Shown here one piece after another: positions 27,241-35,972 of a stretch of 64,000 nt of DNA. This stretch comes from CAIVAT01 sp037133475 (GTDB lineage Bacteria; Bacteroidota; Bacteroidia; Bacteroidales; FEN-979), in NCBI GenBank assembly GCA_037133475.1, contig JBAXOB010000018.1:12282-76281 (forward strand). Reading direction: 5' to 3'. Numbering within the stretch: the first letter of the stretch is position 1; each line of letters opens with the position of its first letter. Below the pieces are notes generated by a model. It saw nothing but the letters and a program-made list of their open reading frames with translations, did not search any database and had not been told where the DNA came from. Made by a program: the position numbers and the translations under genes.

Positions 27241-28758
27241 ATGATCAGGATTCTTCTGATTGCAGGCGCCTTTCTTATTTTTTCACCAAAGCCGCAGGCG
27301 CAGTACAATTTTGATGAAAACAACCAGCGTACATACAAGGCTGTGCTCTCCCTGCAGTTTGCCGAGGCGAACCGGCTGATCGAAATTGAAAAAAAATCAG
27401 ACCCCGCCAACCTCCTCCCGCTCTGTTTTGAAAACTATATCGATTTTTTGACCCTCTTTATCGGCGAGAATCCAAAGGATTATGACCTTTTGAAAGGGAC
27501 GAAATCCGACAGGATTGAGAGGCTGGAGAGGGGTGATCAGGATTCCCCCTGGTATAACTTTTGCCTGGCCGAGGTTCATCTCCAGTGGGCATTTGCAAGG
27601 ATTAAGTTCGGCGATTATACCGCTGCCGCTTTTGAAATACGCAAAGCCCACCTGCTCTTCGAACTGAATGATGCCAAATACCCCGGTTTCCTGGTTAATA
27701 AGATCGGTTTGGGAGTGGTTCATGTCGTGGTTGGCATTATTCCCGATAGTTACAAATGGATTACCAATTTGATGGGGGTGGATGGTACCATGGAGGGTGG
27801 ATTCAATGAAATCCGCCGGGTTGCAGAATATTCGGGTAATGATAAAATCACCCTCCTTTATAAACCGGAAGCATTGTTTTACCTGGCTTTCCTTACGGCA
27901 AACCTGCAGAAAAACAAAAAGGAGGCGTTGCCGGTTCTAGCCCTGTTAACGGCCCAGCAGGGTGATCACCATCCACTGGAAAGCCCGCTCCTGGTTTTTG
28001 CTTCAGCCTCCATCCTGATGAAAACAGGTCACAATGACGATGCCCTCGCGCAATTGCAGGTGCGTTCATCCCTCACGCAACGATACCCTTTTTTTTACCT
28101 CGACTTCCTGGAGGGATTGGCCAGGCTTAATAAGCTGGATTATTCAGCTTCGGGTTTCTTTGAAAAATTCACAGCAGGTTTCAGAGGGCAGAACTATGTG
28201 CGTTCGGCCTGCCAGAAATTGGCCTGGATTGCGCTTCTTCGCGGCGATACGGCAAGGTATCATCAAACCATGAAAATGCTGCAAACAAAGGGGGCGGCCA
28301 TAGTGGATGAAGATAAACAGGCAACCGCCGAGGCAGCAGGTGGCATTGTGCCAAACACTGTTTTACTCCGGGCCCGGTTGCTTTTTGACGGAGGATATTA
28401 CAGCCTGGCGTTGGATGAACTGCTGAATAACAGCCTTAAAGCTTCGGTAAAGTCAAAACGCGATCTGATAGAATATAATTACCGCCTGGGCAGGATCTAT
28501 CATGAAACGGGAAATTATCCGAAAGCCCTTGAATATTACGGAAAAGTAATTCAGCGCGGACGTTCAGAACCTTACTATTTTGCAGCAAGCGCCGCCTGCC
28601 AGATGGGTTTGCTCTATGAAAACGCGGGAGCCTGGGTGAAGGCCGACAGCGCTTACCATGTATGTTTATCCATCAATACGCCTGAATACAAAGCCAGCCT
28701 TAGTCAAAAGGCTAAGGCTGGCTTGAACAGGGTTAAAAAAATGATTCCTAAAACCTGA
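27241..28758 (+). CDS. Exported TPR-repeat protein
   Basis: A protein of about 505 residues with a signal peptide (MIRILLIAGAFLIFSPKPQAQ) followed by helical repeat sequence. Clear TPR units occur near the C-terminus (RLGRIYHETGNYPKALEYYGK, then the next unit with MGLLYENAGAWVKADSAY), and weaker ones from residue 40 on. It is probably periplasmic and would scaffold protein contacts; no enzyme domain is seen. An alternative start at 27208 overlaps the upstream stop as TAATG and would suit translational coupling, giving a longer signal peptide. Its 3' end overlaps the convergent porin gene by 11 bases and contains a strong hairpin that probably terminates that gene. Confidence 0.85.
   Translation: MIRILLIAGAFLIFSPKPQAQYNFDENNQRTYKAVLSLQFAEANRLIEIEKKSDPANLLPLCFENYIDFLTLFIGENPKDYDLLKGTKSDRIERLERGDQDSPWYNFCLAEVHLQWAFARIKFGDYTAAAFEIRKAHLLFELNDAKYPGFLVNKIGLGVVHVVVGIIPDSYKWITNLMGVDGTMEGGFNEIRRVAEYSGNDKITLLYKPEALFYLAFLTANLQKNKKEALPVLALLTAQQGDHHPLESPLLVFASASILMKTGHNDDALAQLQVRSSLTQRYPFFYLDFLEGLARLNKLDYSASGFFEKFTAGFRGQNYVRSACQKLAWIALLRGDTARYHQTMKMLQTKGAAIVDEDKQATAEAAGGIVPNTVLLRARLLFDGGYYSLALDELLNNSLKASVKSKRDLIEYNYRLGRIYHETGNYPKALEYYGKVIQRGRSEPYYFAASAACQMGLLYENAGAWVKADSAYHVCLSINTPEYKASLSQKAKAGLNRVKKMIPKT
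28691..28724 (-). terminator. Hairpin inside the TPR gene, likely terminator of the convergent porin gene
   Basis: AAGCCAGCCTTAG (28691-28703) pairs perfectly with CTAAGGCTGGCTT (28712-28724); a C-G and a T-G pair extend the stem to 15 bp with an AAAA loop. On the minus strand it starts 24 bases past the stop at 28748 and is followed by TTTGTATT. It lies wholly within codons of the plus-strand TPR gene. Confidence 0.6.
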
Positions 28759-30214
28759 ATCCGATCGTGGCAAGCAACGTATTGGTATAATAGGTAACAG
28801 CACTGGGGTTAACCATCGTCGCATCGTAAAGGTAATAGTTTTGATTCATTTTAGTCCAGACATACGACAGGTCGGCAAAAAAGTGTTTTTCACGATAACC
28901 CAGACCGCCCGAAACCTGGTAACGTTCGCTTTTATCGGTTTTTAACTGGTATGGGTTGCCGAAATACCCGAATCCGCCCCTGATCCTGAAATCAGCCAAG
29001 CGCCATTCGGTTCCCACGCGGATATTCCCTGCCGACTGATAACTTGTCCTGATCTGACCGTTGATGTCGGAATAACTGTCTCCGGAGGAATTAAACCTTG
29101 CCTGGGAATAATCCAGATACTCATAATCTGCGCTTACCAGCCCATAATGGCCGATGATAAAAGCGATGCTCCCCATGGCACGGAAAGGGGTTGTCAACTG
29201 GTAGTTATAAGAACCTGCTGGCGAATAGGAGATGGCACTCCAGTTGGTGCTGTCAGAGAACCTGGATTGCATGCTGGTTGCCCATTGGTCGCGCATGTTC
29301 GGATACCATGTGGGGGTGTGAATGCTGGCGCCGAGCCTTACCCATTCGGCAGGTTTATAGATCAGGCCGAATTTGAAGTTAACACCGGTGCCATTGGTGT
29401 GAAGGTCGGACCGGTAGGTGAGTGATTGGAAATTAGGAATGCTCGCGTCGGCCCGGGTTTCAGAATAAACGCTGTGTTCATAATAGTTAATGGTGGGTAT
29501 GCCCACGGTCATCCCGACGTAAAGTTTGTCCATGATATTCGCCCCGACGGAGAGGTCAAATTCGTTCATGGAGCCATTGGTCAGGATGGTCTTGTCCTGG
29601 ATCACGCCTCCGTTTGGCGCATCACAAAAATAGGATTTCGTATCCGGATCATAGCCAATCAGGTAGGCTGACTGGGCCAGGCCGATGTCGAAGGGGTAGT
29701 TGTCCATGACCGAACCTTCGGGGGTTTTATTCGCATTAAGTATGTTTACATAGCTCTGCATCATGGAACTTTGGTTGTTGATCCCATGAATGGTAACGCT
29801 GTTGTTGAAATCGTTCTGGCGGTTAAATCCCAGGCCGAAGTTGATGGCTCTTACTGCGTTATCTTTATTTTTTTTATAAGGGCTGACGTTGAAAATGGCG
29901 CCGAAATTTCCGATGCCAAGATTGACACGGTTGTCGGTGGCTGACATTCCGTTATAGACAGATTCCGAGCTGCCCACGGTGGGGGCAAGGGTGAAGGTCA
30001 TTTCAGAGGCGGTATATAGCCCGATTCCGGCGGGGTTTGTGGCCAGGGTGGAGAAGTCGGCGCCAACAGCGCCAAATGCACCGCCAAGTCCGTTGAATCT
30101 GGCTGTTCCACTGTACAGGACACTGGAATAGCGGAGCGCATCTTCGGGTGTTTGGGCGCTGGCAAGTATTGCTGACAGGAATATCAGCAATACGATGCAA
30201 AATGAGTTTTTCAT
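28748..30214 (-). CDS. OmpP1/FadL-type outer-membrane protein
   Basis: A 488-residue beta-barrel protein with a signal peptide (to about residue 20, LASAQ). The mature N-terminus (DALRYSSVLYSGTARFNGLGGAFGAVGAD, then TNPAGIGLY) matches the FadL/TodX/OmpP1 family, in which this segment forms the plug and the first strands. The rest alternates polar and aromatic residues and ends with a typical barrel terminus (ATIGFRF). FadL proteins pass hydrophobic substrates such as long-chain fatty acids across the outer membrane; the Bacteroidota branch is uncharacterised, so the substrate is open. It is convergent with the TPR gene and 30 bases downstream of the YG-repeat lipoprotein gene on the same strand. 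Confidence 0.85.
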   Translation of the reverse strand: MKNSFCIVLLIFLSAILASAQTPEDALRYSSVLYSGTARFNGLGGAFGAVGADFSTLATNPAGIGLYTASEMTFTLAPTVGSSESVYNGMSATDNRVNLGIGNFGAIFNVSPYKKNKDNAVRAINFGLGFNRQNDFNNSVTIHGINNQSSMMQSYVNILNANKTPEGSVMDNYPFDIGLAQSAYLIGYDPDTKSYFCDAPNGGVIQDKTILTNGSMNEFDLSVGANIMDKLYVGMTVGIPTINYYEHSVYSETRADASIPNFQSLTYRSDLHTNGTGVNFKFGLIYKPAEWVRLGASIHTPTWYPNMRDQWATSMQSRFSDSTNWSAISYSPAGSYNYQLTTPFRAMGSIAFIIGHYGLVSADYEYLDYSQARFNSSGDSYSDINGQIRTSYQSAGNIRVGTEWRLADFRIRGGFGYFGNPYQLKTDKSERYQVSGGLGYREKHFFADLSYVWTKMNQNYYLYDATMVNPSAVTYYTNTLLATIGFRF

Positions 30215-30244
30215 AAAGTTTGTATTTATAGTTCTGAAATAGGA

Positions 30245-31504
30245 TTACCGGTGTCTGCCGCTACCGCTGCCACTTCCGGATGATCTGCCCTCACCGTTTC
30301 CTCCCGACCTTGCAGGCGCTGAACTGGAACCTGAACGCGATGGCGCGGAATAGGTTGCTCCTGGATGGCCGGAATTTCCTGCCGGACCCGATCTGGTGGG
30401 CTGGGAGTATGTCCTGGTTGCGGGTGAGGAATATTGACGTGAGTTGTCGTTGCCAATCCTGTTGCCGCTATTTTGAGAGGCACCTCTGCCCGCCGCTGCG
30501 GCCTGGGTTCTGGGTGCAAGGTATTCCTGGCTTGATTTCGGCTGCCTGTAGGTGGGCGGGGAGTAGCTCTGGGCAGCGCCTGTACGCTGGGCCTGGGTGG
30601 TAACTTCAGGCCGGCTGTAACGTGGAGCGGGTTGCTGGCGCGTACCCTGGTTTGAAGTTTGAACCCGTGTATTCGCGGCACTTCTCTGGTTTACAGCCTG
30701 CCTTGTAGCAGCAGGTTTGGAGTACTGGTATCTCTGCTGGGTTGCAGGTACGCCGGCAGTGCGTGTACCGGGTGCTATCCGTGTGTCCTGGGTTTGGCCG
30801 GTCCTGGCTGCAGTTCCGGTACCTGCCGGAGTTACCCTGCCTCTGCCTCCGTCGGTACGCGACAGGGAGGTACGGCGACCATAGTAAACACTGCTGTATT
30901 TGTTATAACCACCGCCATACCAGTCATTATACCCATACCCGTATCCATACCCGTAACCATACCCGTAACCATACCCGCAGCTGTAACAGCAGGGGTTGTA
31001 CCAGGAATTATAACCATAATAGGGATATCCCCAGCCGAAGCTCCAGCCCCAGGGGGAATAGGGATAACCCCAGCTGTAATCAAAGCCCCAGGGGGAATAG
31101 GGACTTACAAACCCGGAATATCCTGCGCCAACGCCCAGGTAAAGGTTGACATTCGGACTGGTGCCTCCTCCGTTCGATGCAGCGGAATTGCTGGTGTAGG
31201 TCTCATCAAAATAGCCCTTGGTGGTGTCCTTGCTGTTGAAACGGTTGATCCTGCCGGCATAGGAATAGTCGTTGTAATCATCCGCAAATGTGGATGACGC
31301 AGGTTTTTGCGCTTTGGCATTATCGGGTGATGTAATGACCTGCTCACCGGTAGTTTGTGGCTTGGTGGTTTTTGAAACCGTTTGCGAACCCCTGCCGGGG
31401 AATCCGTAAACATCATCGTTGCTGCCCGATGTCGCCAGTTTCTGGGTGGTACAGGCAACGGTCATCAGGCTGATGATCGCGATAATTAAGGCTGATTTTT
31501 TCAT
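30245..31504 (-). CDS. Low-complexity lipoprotein with YG repeats
   Basis: A 419-residue lipoprotein (signal ending LMTVAC, Cys18) of unknown function. The middle region (about 110-210) is very rich in Gly, Tyr, Trp, Pro and Ser, with a YG dipeptide array next to a Cys cluster (PCCYSCGYGYG). The last 200 residues are Arg/Ser/Gln/Thr/Pro/Gly-rich and probably disordered. Such lipid-anchored low-complexity proteins may form surface or periplasmic assemblies, but nothing here proves it. The YG array is encoded by perfect and near-perfect 12-base repeats (30933-30980), so its length could vary by slippage. It is divergent from proS. Confidence 0.8.
   Translation of the reverse strand: MKKSALIIAIISLMTVACTTQKLATSGSNDDVYGFPGRGSQTVSKTTKPQTTGEQVITSPDNAKAQKPASSTFADDYNDYSYAGRINRFNSKDTTKGYFDETYTSNSAASNGGGTSPNVNLYLGVGAGYSGFVSPYSPWGFDYSWGYPYSPWGWSFGWGYPYYGYNSWYNPCCYSCGYGYGYGYGYGYGYGYNDWYGGGYNKYSSVYYGRRTSLSRTDGGRGRVTPAGTGTAARTGQTQDTRIAPGTRTAGVPATQQRYQYSKPAATRQAVNQRSAANTRVQTSNQGTRQQPAPRYSRPEVTTQAQRTGAAQSYSPPTYRQPKSSQEYLAPRTQAAAAGRGASQNSGNRIGNDNSRQYSSPATRTYSQPTRSGPAGNSGHPGATYSAPSRSGSSSAPARSGGNGEGRSSGSGSGSGRHR
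30933..30980. repeat. Four 12-bp tandem repeats in the YG-array coding region
   Basis: Four consecutive 12-base units of the form CCATACCCGTAA (first unit ending T, last ending CAG) encode part of the Gly-Tyr array of the lipoprotein on the minus strand. The unit is a multiple of three, so copy-number change keeps the frame. Confidence 0.85.
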
Positions 31505-31564
31505 AAGGCATTCATTTTAAAAATCCGGAAAGTCTGTTGCGTCATTTGATCGGGATAATTTTCG

Positions 31565-31572
31565 TATTTTTG
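31565..31572 (+). promoter_or_regulatory. -7 promoter element (TATTTTTG) of proS
   Basis: An exact TAnnTTTG match 50 bases before the proS ATG. A TTTG at 31545-31548 lies 16 bases upstream, shorter than the usual spacing. Confidence 0.4.
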
Positions 31573-31621
31573 TCTCGATATTACATGTGAAAAATAACAA
31601 ATATTATACCAAAACGATAAA

Positions 31622-33097
31622 ATGGCGAAAGATTTTCCTACCCGCGAAGAAAATTATTCTCAATGGTACAACGACCTGGTTATTAAGGCAGATTTGGCTG
31701 AAAATTCAGCCGTGCGGGGTTGTATGGTCATAAAACCTTATGGTTATGCTATTTGGGAAAGAATCCAGGCGGTGCTCGACAAAAAATTCAAGGATACAGG
31801 TCATCAGAATGCCTATTTCCCGATCTTCATTCCCAAATCGTTTTTCAGCAAAGAGGCGAGCCATGTCGAGGGTTTTGCCAAGGAATGTGCCGTAGTAACC
31901 CATTACCGGTTAAAGAATTCACCCGACGGCAAGGGGATTGTCGTGGATGAGGATGCAAAACTGGAGGAGGAGCTGATTGTGAGGCCTACTTCCGAAACCA
32001 TCATCTGGGATACCTATAAGAACTGGATTAAATCTTACCGCGATCTTCCGGTTTTGATAAACCAGTGGGCCAATGTAGTCAGGTGGGAAATGAGGACCCG
32101 TCTTTTTTTACGCACCACCGAGTTCCTTTGGCAGGAGGGGCATACCGCCCATGCCACCATGCAGGAGGCGGTTGCCGAATCGGAGACCATGCTGAATGTG
32201 TATGCAGATTTTGCCGAAAACTGGATGGCTATCCCGGTAATCAAAGGAACAAAATCTCCTGCAGAGAGATTTGCCGGGGCTATTGAAACCTATGCCATTG
32301 AAGCGCTGATGCAGGATGGTAAAGCCCTGCAGGCCGGCACTTCTCATTTTCTCGGCCAGAATTTCGCCAGGGCATTTGATGTGAAATACCTGAACCGTGA
32401 GAATCAGCTTGATTATGTTTGGGCAACCTCCTGGGGCGTTTCAACAAGGTTGATGGGCGCCTTGATCATGTCCCATTCCGATGATCATGGCCTGGTGCTG
32501 CCTCCAAAACTCGCCCCCATACAGGTGGCGATTGTGCCGGTGTTTAAAACTGCCGAACAGCTTGAACAGATTTCGGCCGTTGTCCTGCCAATCAAAAAGG
32601 CACTGGAAGATAAGGGGATCTCGGTAAAATATGATGACCGTGATACCCATAAGCCAGGCTGGAAGTTTACGGAGTATGAATTTAAAGGAGTGCCCGTCAG
32701 GCTGACCATCGGACCCCGCGACATTGAGCAGGGAACCGTTGAAATTGCCCGCAGGGATACCCTGGAGAAGGAGAGCCTGCAGCTTCGCGATATTGAGAAT
32801 AAGGTGGTTCACCTGCTCGACCAGATCCAGAAAAACCTGTACGACAGGGCTTTCGCTTTCCGCGAAAATAATACTTTCAGGGTTGACAGTTGGGAGGAAT
32901 TTAAAAAAGTTCTCGACGAAAAGGGCGGATTCCTCTCGGCCCATTGGGATGGCACTGCCGAAACAGAAGGCTTGATCAAGGAGGAGACCAAGGCCACGAT
33001 CCGGGTTATTCCCCTTGACAACGCAAAGGAGGAGGGAAAATGTGTCTATTCAGGAAAACCCTCCACGCAGCGTGTTCTCTTTGCCAGGGCCTACTAG
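31622..33097 (+). CDS. proS: Prolyl-tRNA synthetase (archaeal/eukaryote-type)
   Basis: A 491-residue class II synthetase that charges tRNA-Pro. It is the short archaeal/eukaryote-like form with no inserted editing domain between motifs 2 and 3. Class II marks are motif 1 around AIWERIQAVLDKKF, the VRPTSETIIW substrate block, motif 2 around RWEMRTRLFLRTTEFLWQEGHTAH, and motif 3 in TSWGVSTRLMGALIMSHSD. The anticodon-binding domain starts near 305 and a C-terminal domain ends in ARAY. This type is usual in Bacteroidota. It converges on the GIN-domain gene with only 2 bases between stops. Confidence 0.97.
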   Translation: MAKDFPTREENYSQWYNDLVIKADLAENSAVRGCMVIKPYGYAIWERIQAVLDKKFKDTGHQNAYFPIFIPKSFFSKEASHVEGFAKECAVVTHYRLKNSPDGKGIVVDEDAKLEEELIVRPTSETIIWDTYKNWIKSYRDLPVLINQWANVVRWEMRTRLFLRTTEFLWQEGHTAHATMQEAVAESETMLNVYADFAENWMAIPVIKGTKSPAERFAGAIETYAIEALMQDGKALQAGTSHFLGQNFARAFDVKYLNRENQLDYVWATSWGVSTRLMGALIMSHSDDHGLVLPPKLAPIQVAIVPVFKTAEQLEQISAVVLPIKKALEDKGISVKYDDRDTHKPGWKFTEYEFKGVPVRLTIGPRDIEQGTVEIARRDTLEKESLQLRDIENKVVHLLDQIQKNLYDRAFAFRENNTFRVDSWEEFKKVLDEKGGFLSAHWDGTAETEGLIKEETKATIRVIPLDNAKEEGKCVYSGKPSTQRVLFARAY

Positions 33098-33099
33098 CA

Positions 33100-33867
33100 C
33101 TACAGAGGAAGCAGCTGCCCCGTACCTGTTACCTTTATTTTAAACGATTGGGGTTTCCCGGCGTAATAAATGTTGCCGATTGAAGCAATCGTGGCTTCCA
33201 GGTCGATCATGGCCTGAACGTAACAATCGTTGGTTCCCTTATTGGTAATGTAGGTATAGTATGTTTTCAGGTCCCGGGCATCATAGAGGCCGTAATCACC
33301 CGAGAATACAGAGGTGGTCCCGGCCAGGCCGTGAAGATGGAAATCGACGGTGCCCATATTCAGACTGAAGATACCCAGCCTGACATCCATGTTGAGGTCG
33401 ATGGTCCCGCACCCGCCCCAGACCTCGACATTGATTGAATCCTGTTTCAATACCCCGGTGGAGGTGATATTCCCGGAGCCGTTATACAATACCTTCCAGA
33501 TTTTATCGGTTGCAATGTAAACCTTGATCTGTTTGCTGTAGTCGCGCATCCAGTTGCACTTGTTGTTGTTCCGTATCACAAGCGTTCCTCCGTCGACCTT
33601 CGTTGAGATTCCCCCGATGATATTCTGCCCGGCTTCGACCGTGACCCGGGTTCCTGTATCGGTCGAAAGTACCAGGTCGACATTGTTCTGGATATCGACC
33701 CTGGTAAAGGCAGGCAGATTCCTTACCTCCTGGACGATAGTGCCATTTGTGGAGAAGCAAACGCCGCCGTTTTTGGCACATCCCGCAAGGATGAAAATCA
33801 CACAAGGCAGCATGGGCAGGATCCTCAACCGATTGCCTGGAAATCTACCGAACAGTCCTTTTTCCAT
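33100..33867 (-). CDS. Head GIN domain-containing lipoprotein (DUF2807)
   Basis: A 255-residue lipoprotein (signal ending FILAGC, Cys30) with a right-handed beta-helix-like head-GIN domain over about 45-250. The typical pattern FTRVDIQNNVDLVLSTDTG opens it, and short turns such as NGSGNITSTG follow. The family (DUF2807) is frequent in Bacteroidota envelopes and its function is unknown. I take the ATG at 33867 because it gives a clean lipoprotein signal; the open frame runs upstream through the PagL-like gene without a plausible start. The start overlaps the upstream gene by 23 bases, so the two are probably co-transcribed. Confidence 0.87.
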   Translation of the reverse strand: MEKGLFGRFPGNRLRILPMLPCVIFILAGCAKNGGVCFSTNGTIVQEVRNLPAFTRVDIQNNVDLVLSTDTGTRVTVEAGQNIIGGISTKVDGGTLVIRNNNKCNWMRDYSKQIKVYIATDKIWKVLYNGSGNITSTGVLKQDSINVEVWGGCGTIDLNMDVRLGIFSLNMGTVDFHLHGLAGTTSVFSGDYGLYDARDLKTYYTYITNKGTNDCYVQAMIDLEATIASIGNIYYAGKPQSFKIKVTGTGQLLPL

Positions 33868-35089
33868 ATTTCTTATCAAATTTGTAACCCAGACCCCACC
33901 CGATATAATCGGCCCTGCCCCAGTGAACCTTGAGCATGACCATGGCAAAAATATCTTTTGAGAAATTGTATTGCAGGGATAATTTTTCGTAAAGCGGCCC
34001 ATTGCTTTTTTCCTTCCCCGCCAGGTAATAGCCAAGGTTGAAAATAAAGCCGACATGGGATAATACCAGCTGGTAGACCCCGTTAATGCCCGGGCGAATA
34101 ACACTCATCTTATTTGGTACCGGGATGTCGTGCTTCTCAAGGATTTTAATCTGCGAGGGATCATAGGAAACATCAAGCCCCAGACCGGCTTTGCTTTTCT
34201 GGCTTAGCCTCACAAAGGTGTTTTCGAAGAGATGGTAAACAAGGAAATTCTGACCGAATACCGCCTGCATGTTTTTGTATCCCAGCAGTCCGCCGATGTT
34301 GAATTCAAGGGTACGCCATATAATAGCCTCATAAGGTGCCGTTGGAGCATAATACCTGTCGTGGATATCCCTGTTCTCTTTGAACGGCCGATAGGCGATT
34401 CCAATATTGATGAGGGGGGCATTCAGACCGAAATTAGGCAATTTGAGAGAACCGTTCGAAAAGTGCTGCAGGCTGATCCCGGAGGTGACGGTGAGGAAAT
34501 AATTGATCCGGTACCGGGCTTCAAACATCATGTTGGCGGCAGCGTTGATATGGGAACCGATCGCCAGGTTTTTATAGTTTGTAAGGCGGTCAAAGGGTTT
34601 CGTGACATAACCCAATCCGAGGGCCAGCCGAAACCCTGCTGAGAAATTCTTGTGCTGGTACAACGGGAAATTGATAAAGGGCATCACGGCATAAATTTTG
34701 CCCAGTGCGGGGTTGTTGCCATACCCCGAATAAAAGAAGGAGAAGCCGATCAGCGGATACTGGTAGGTTCGTTCCCACTGGTATTTGCCATAGGTGAGCT
34801 GTTGGATAACGATTTCAAAAGCCGGGAAATGGGCGTTGAAAATATCCAGTTCCGTATGTTGTGCATAGAGGAATCCATAATGAAGTTTACCCTCAATCAT
34901 CAGATTTGATGAAAAGAGTTTGTGTTCAAACTGCGGAAACCCATGTCTAGGAAACATGAACCCCAGCAGGAAAAGGAAAAGCAAAACCCGAAATGACTTG
35001 TGTTTCAAAATTATACGTAATATCCTGTTAAGTTGGACCCGGGCGACAAATTTATCATGATTTGAGCACTTGCAGGCACTTTTATCCAC
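33845..35089 (-). CDS. PagL-like acyloxyacyl hydrolase family protein
   Basis: A predicted outer-membrane barrel of up to 414 residues. The segment LQHFSNGSLKLPNFGLNAP (about 207-225) matches the PagL lipid A 3-O-deacylase core, including His209 and Ser211. The residue that should be the third catalytic member (Glu, 12 after the Ser in Pseudomonas PagL) is Asn223 here. The chain is over twice the size of PagL, with extra strands after residue 235. The start is uncertain: GTG at 35089 gives a long leader, while TTG at 35008 gives a perfect signal peptide (KHKSFRVLLFLFLLGFMF). It overlaps the GIN-domain gene by 23 bases and is divergent from mazG. Confidence 0.8.
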   Translation of the reverse strand: MDKSACKCSNHDKFVARVQLNRILRIILKHKSFRVLLFLFLLGFMFPRHGFPQFEHKLFSSNLMIEGKLHYGFLYAQHTELDIFNAHFPAFEIVIQQLTYGKYQWERTYQYPLIGFSFFYSGYGNNPALGKIYAVMPFINFPLYQHKNFSAGFRLALGLGYVTKPFDRLTNYKNLAIGSHINAAANMMFEARYRINYFLTVTSGISLQHFSNGSLKLPNFGLNAPLINIGIAYRPFKENRDIHDRYYAPTAPYEAIIWRTLEFNIGGLLGYKNMQAVFGQNFLVYHLFENTFVRLSQKSKAGLGLDVSYDPSQIKILEKHDIPVPNKMSVIRPGINGVYQLVLSHVGFIFNLGYYLAGKEKSNGPLYEKLSLQYNFSKDIFAMVMLKVHWGRADYIGWGLGYKFDKKYGKRTVR

Positions 35090-35127
35090 AATTCAGACTA
35101 TTAATAACGCTGCAAACGTGAAATGCT

Positions 35128-35135
35128 TACTTTTG
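35128..35135 (+). promoter_or_regulatory. -7 promoter element (TACTTTTG) of mazG
   Basis: An exact TAnnTTTG match 15 bases before the mazG ATG (35151). It sits in the gap to the divergent PagL-like gene. Confidence 0.45.
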
Positions 35136-35150
35136 CGTAAAATATTATTG

Positions 35151-35930
35151 ATGGAAGAGAAAATTGCCTCATTCAGAAAGCTTCTTGAGATCATGGATGA
35201 GCTCAGGACCAAGTGCCCGTGGGATAAGAAGCAAACCATAGAATCTCTCAGGTACCTTACCATCGAGGAGACCTATGAACTGTCGGAATCGATCCTGCAG
35301 AATGATATGGATTCGATAAAAAAGGAGCTGGGCGACCTGATGCTTCACCTGGTGTTTTATTCCAGGATCGCCTCCGAAACCAATGCCTTCGATATTAAAG
35401 ATGTGCTGGACAGCATCATTGCCAAGCTGATCAACCGTCATCCCCATATTTTCGGCGATGTCCAGGTGAAAGATGCCAAAGAGGTCCACGATAACTGGGA
35501 AAGGATAAAGTTGCTGGAGAAGGGCAACAAATCAGTGCTTTCGGGTGTGCCCGCAGGACTGCCCGCAATGGTAAAGGCCTTCCGGATCCAGGAAAAGGCC
35601 AGCGGGGTTGGTTTCGACTGGGAAAAGCCGGAACAGGTATGGGAGAAGGTGATGGAGGAGCTGAATGAACTCAGGGAGGTCGTTGAAAACGACTCAGACC
35701 ATAAGAGAAGGGAAGATGAGCTCGGCGACCTGATCTTCGCCATTGTCAACTATGCCCGGTTTATCGGGGTGAACCCCGAAGACGCACTGGAACATACCAA
35801 CAGGAAGTTTATCAAGCGGTTCAAGCATCTTGAAGACAAGGCAAGAGGGGAAAACCGGCCGTTGCATGAATTAACCCTCGCCGAAATGGACGTCCACTGG
35901 AACGAGGCGAAAAAATCCGACAGTAAATAG
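35151..35930 (+). CDS. mazG: Nucleoside triphosphate pyrophosphohydrolase MazG
   Basis: A 259-residue two-domain MazG that hydrolyses NTPs and dNTPs to the monophosphate and PPi, a house-cleaning role. The N-terminal domain has CPWDKKQTIESLRYLTIEE with the family ExxE metal ligands, then ELGDLMLHLVFYS. The C-terminal domain repeats the pattern with GFDWEKPEQVWEKVMEELNEL and EDELGDLIFAIVNYARFI. Length and the C-terminal motif (DEVWNEAK-like, VHWNEAKK) match E. coli MazG. The ATG at 35151 fits both the family start and the -7 box just upstream; the frame extends to 35070 without homologous sequence. Confidence 0.95.
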   Translation: MEEKIASFRKLLEIMDELRTKCPWDKKQTIESLRYLTIEETYELSESILQNDMDSIKKELGDLMLHLVFYSRIASETNAFDIKDVLDSIIAKLINRHPHIFGDVQVKDAKEVHDNWERIKLLEKGNKSVLSGVPAGLPAMVKAFRIQEKASGVGFDWEKPEQVWEKVMEELNELREVVENDSDHKRREDELGDLIFAIVNYARFIGVNPEDALEHTNRKFIKRFKHLEDKARGENRPLHELTLAEMDVHWNEAKKSDSK

Positions 35931-35972
35931 TCAGCCCAAGGTCAGCATGACAAAACTTGTTCGGGATATCCC

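Noticed and set aside
30933..30980. Tandem 12-base units considered as a CRISPR-like or regulatory repeat
   Set aside because: The units are contiguous, without spacers, and encode the Gly-Tyr run of the lipoprotein.
33868..34104. Extended N-terminus of the GIN-domain protein
   Set aside because: It runs through the PagL-like coding region in another frame; the start at 33867 gives the lipoprotein signal.
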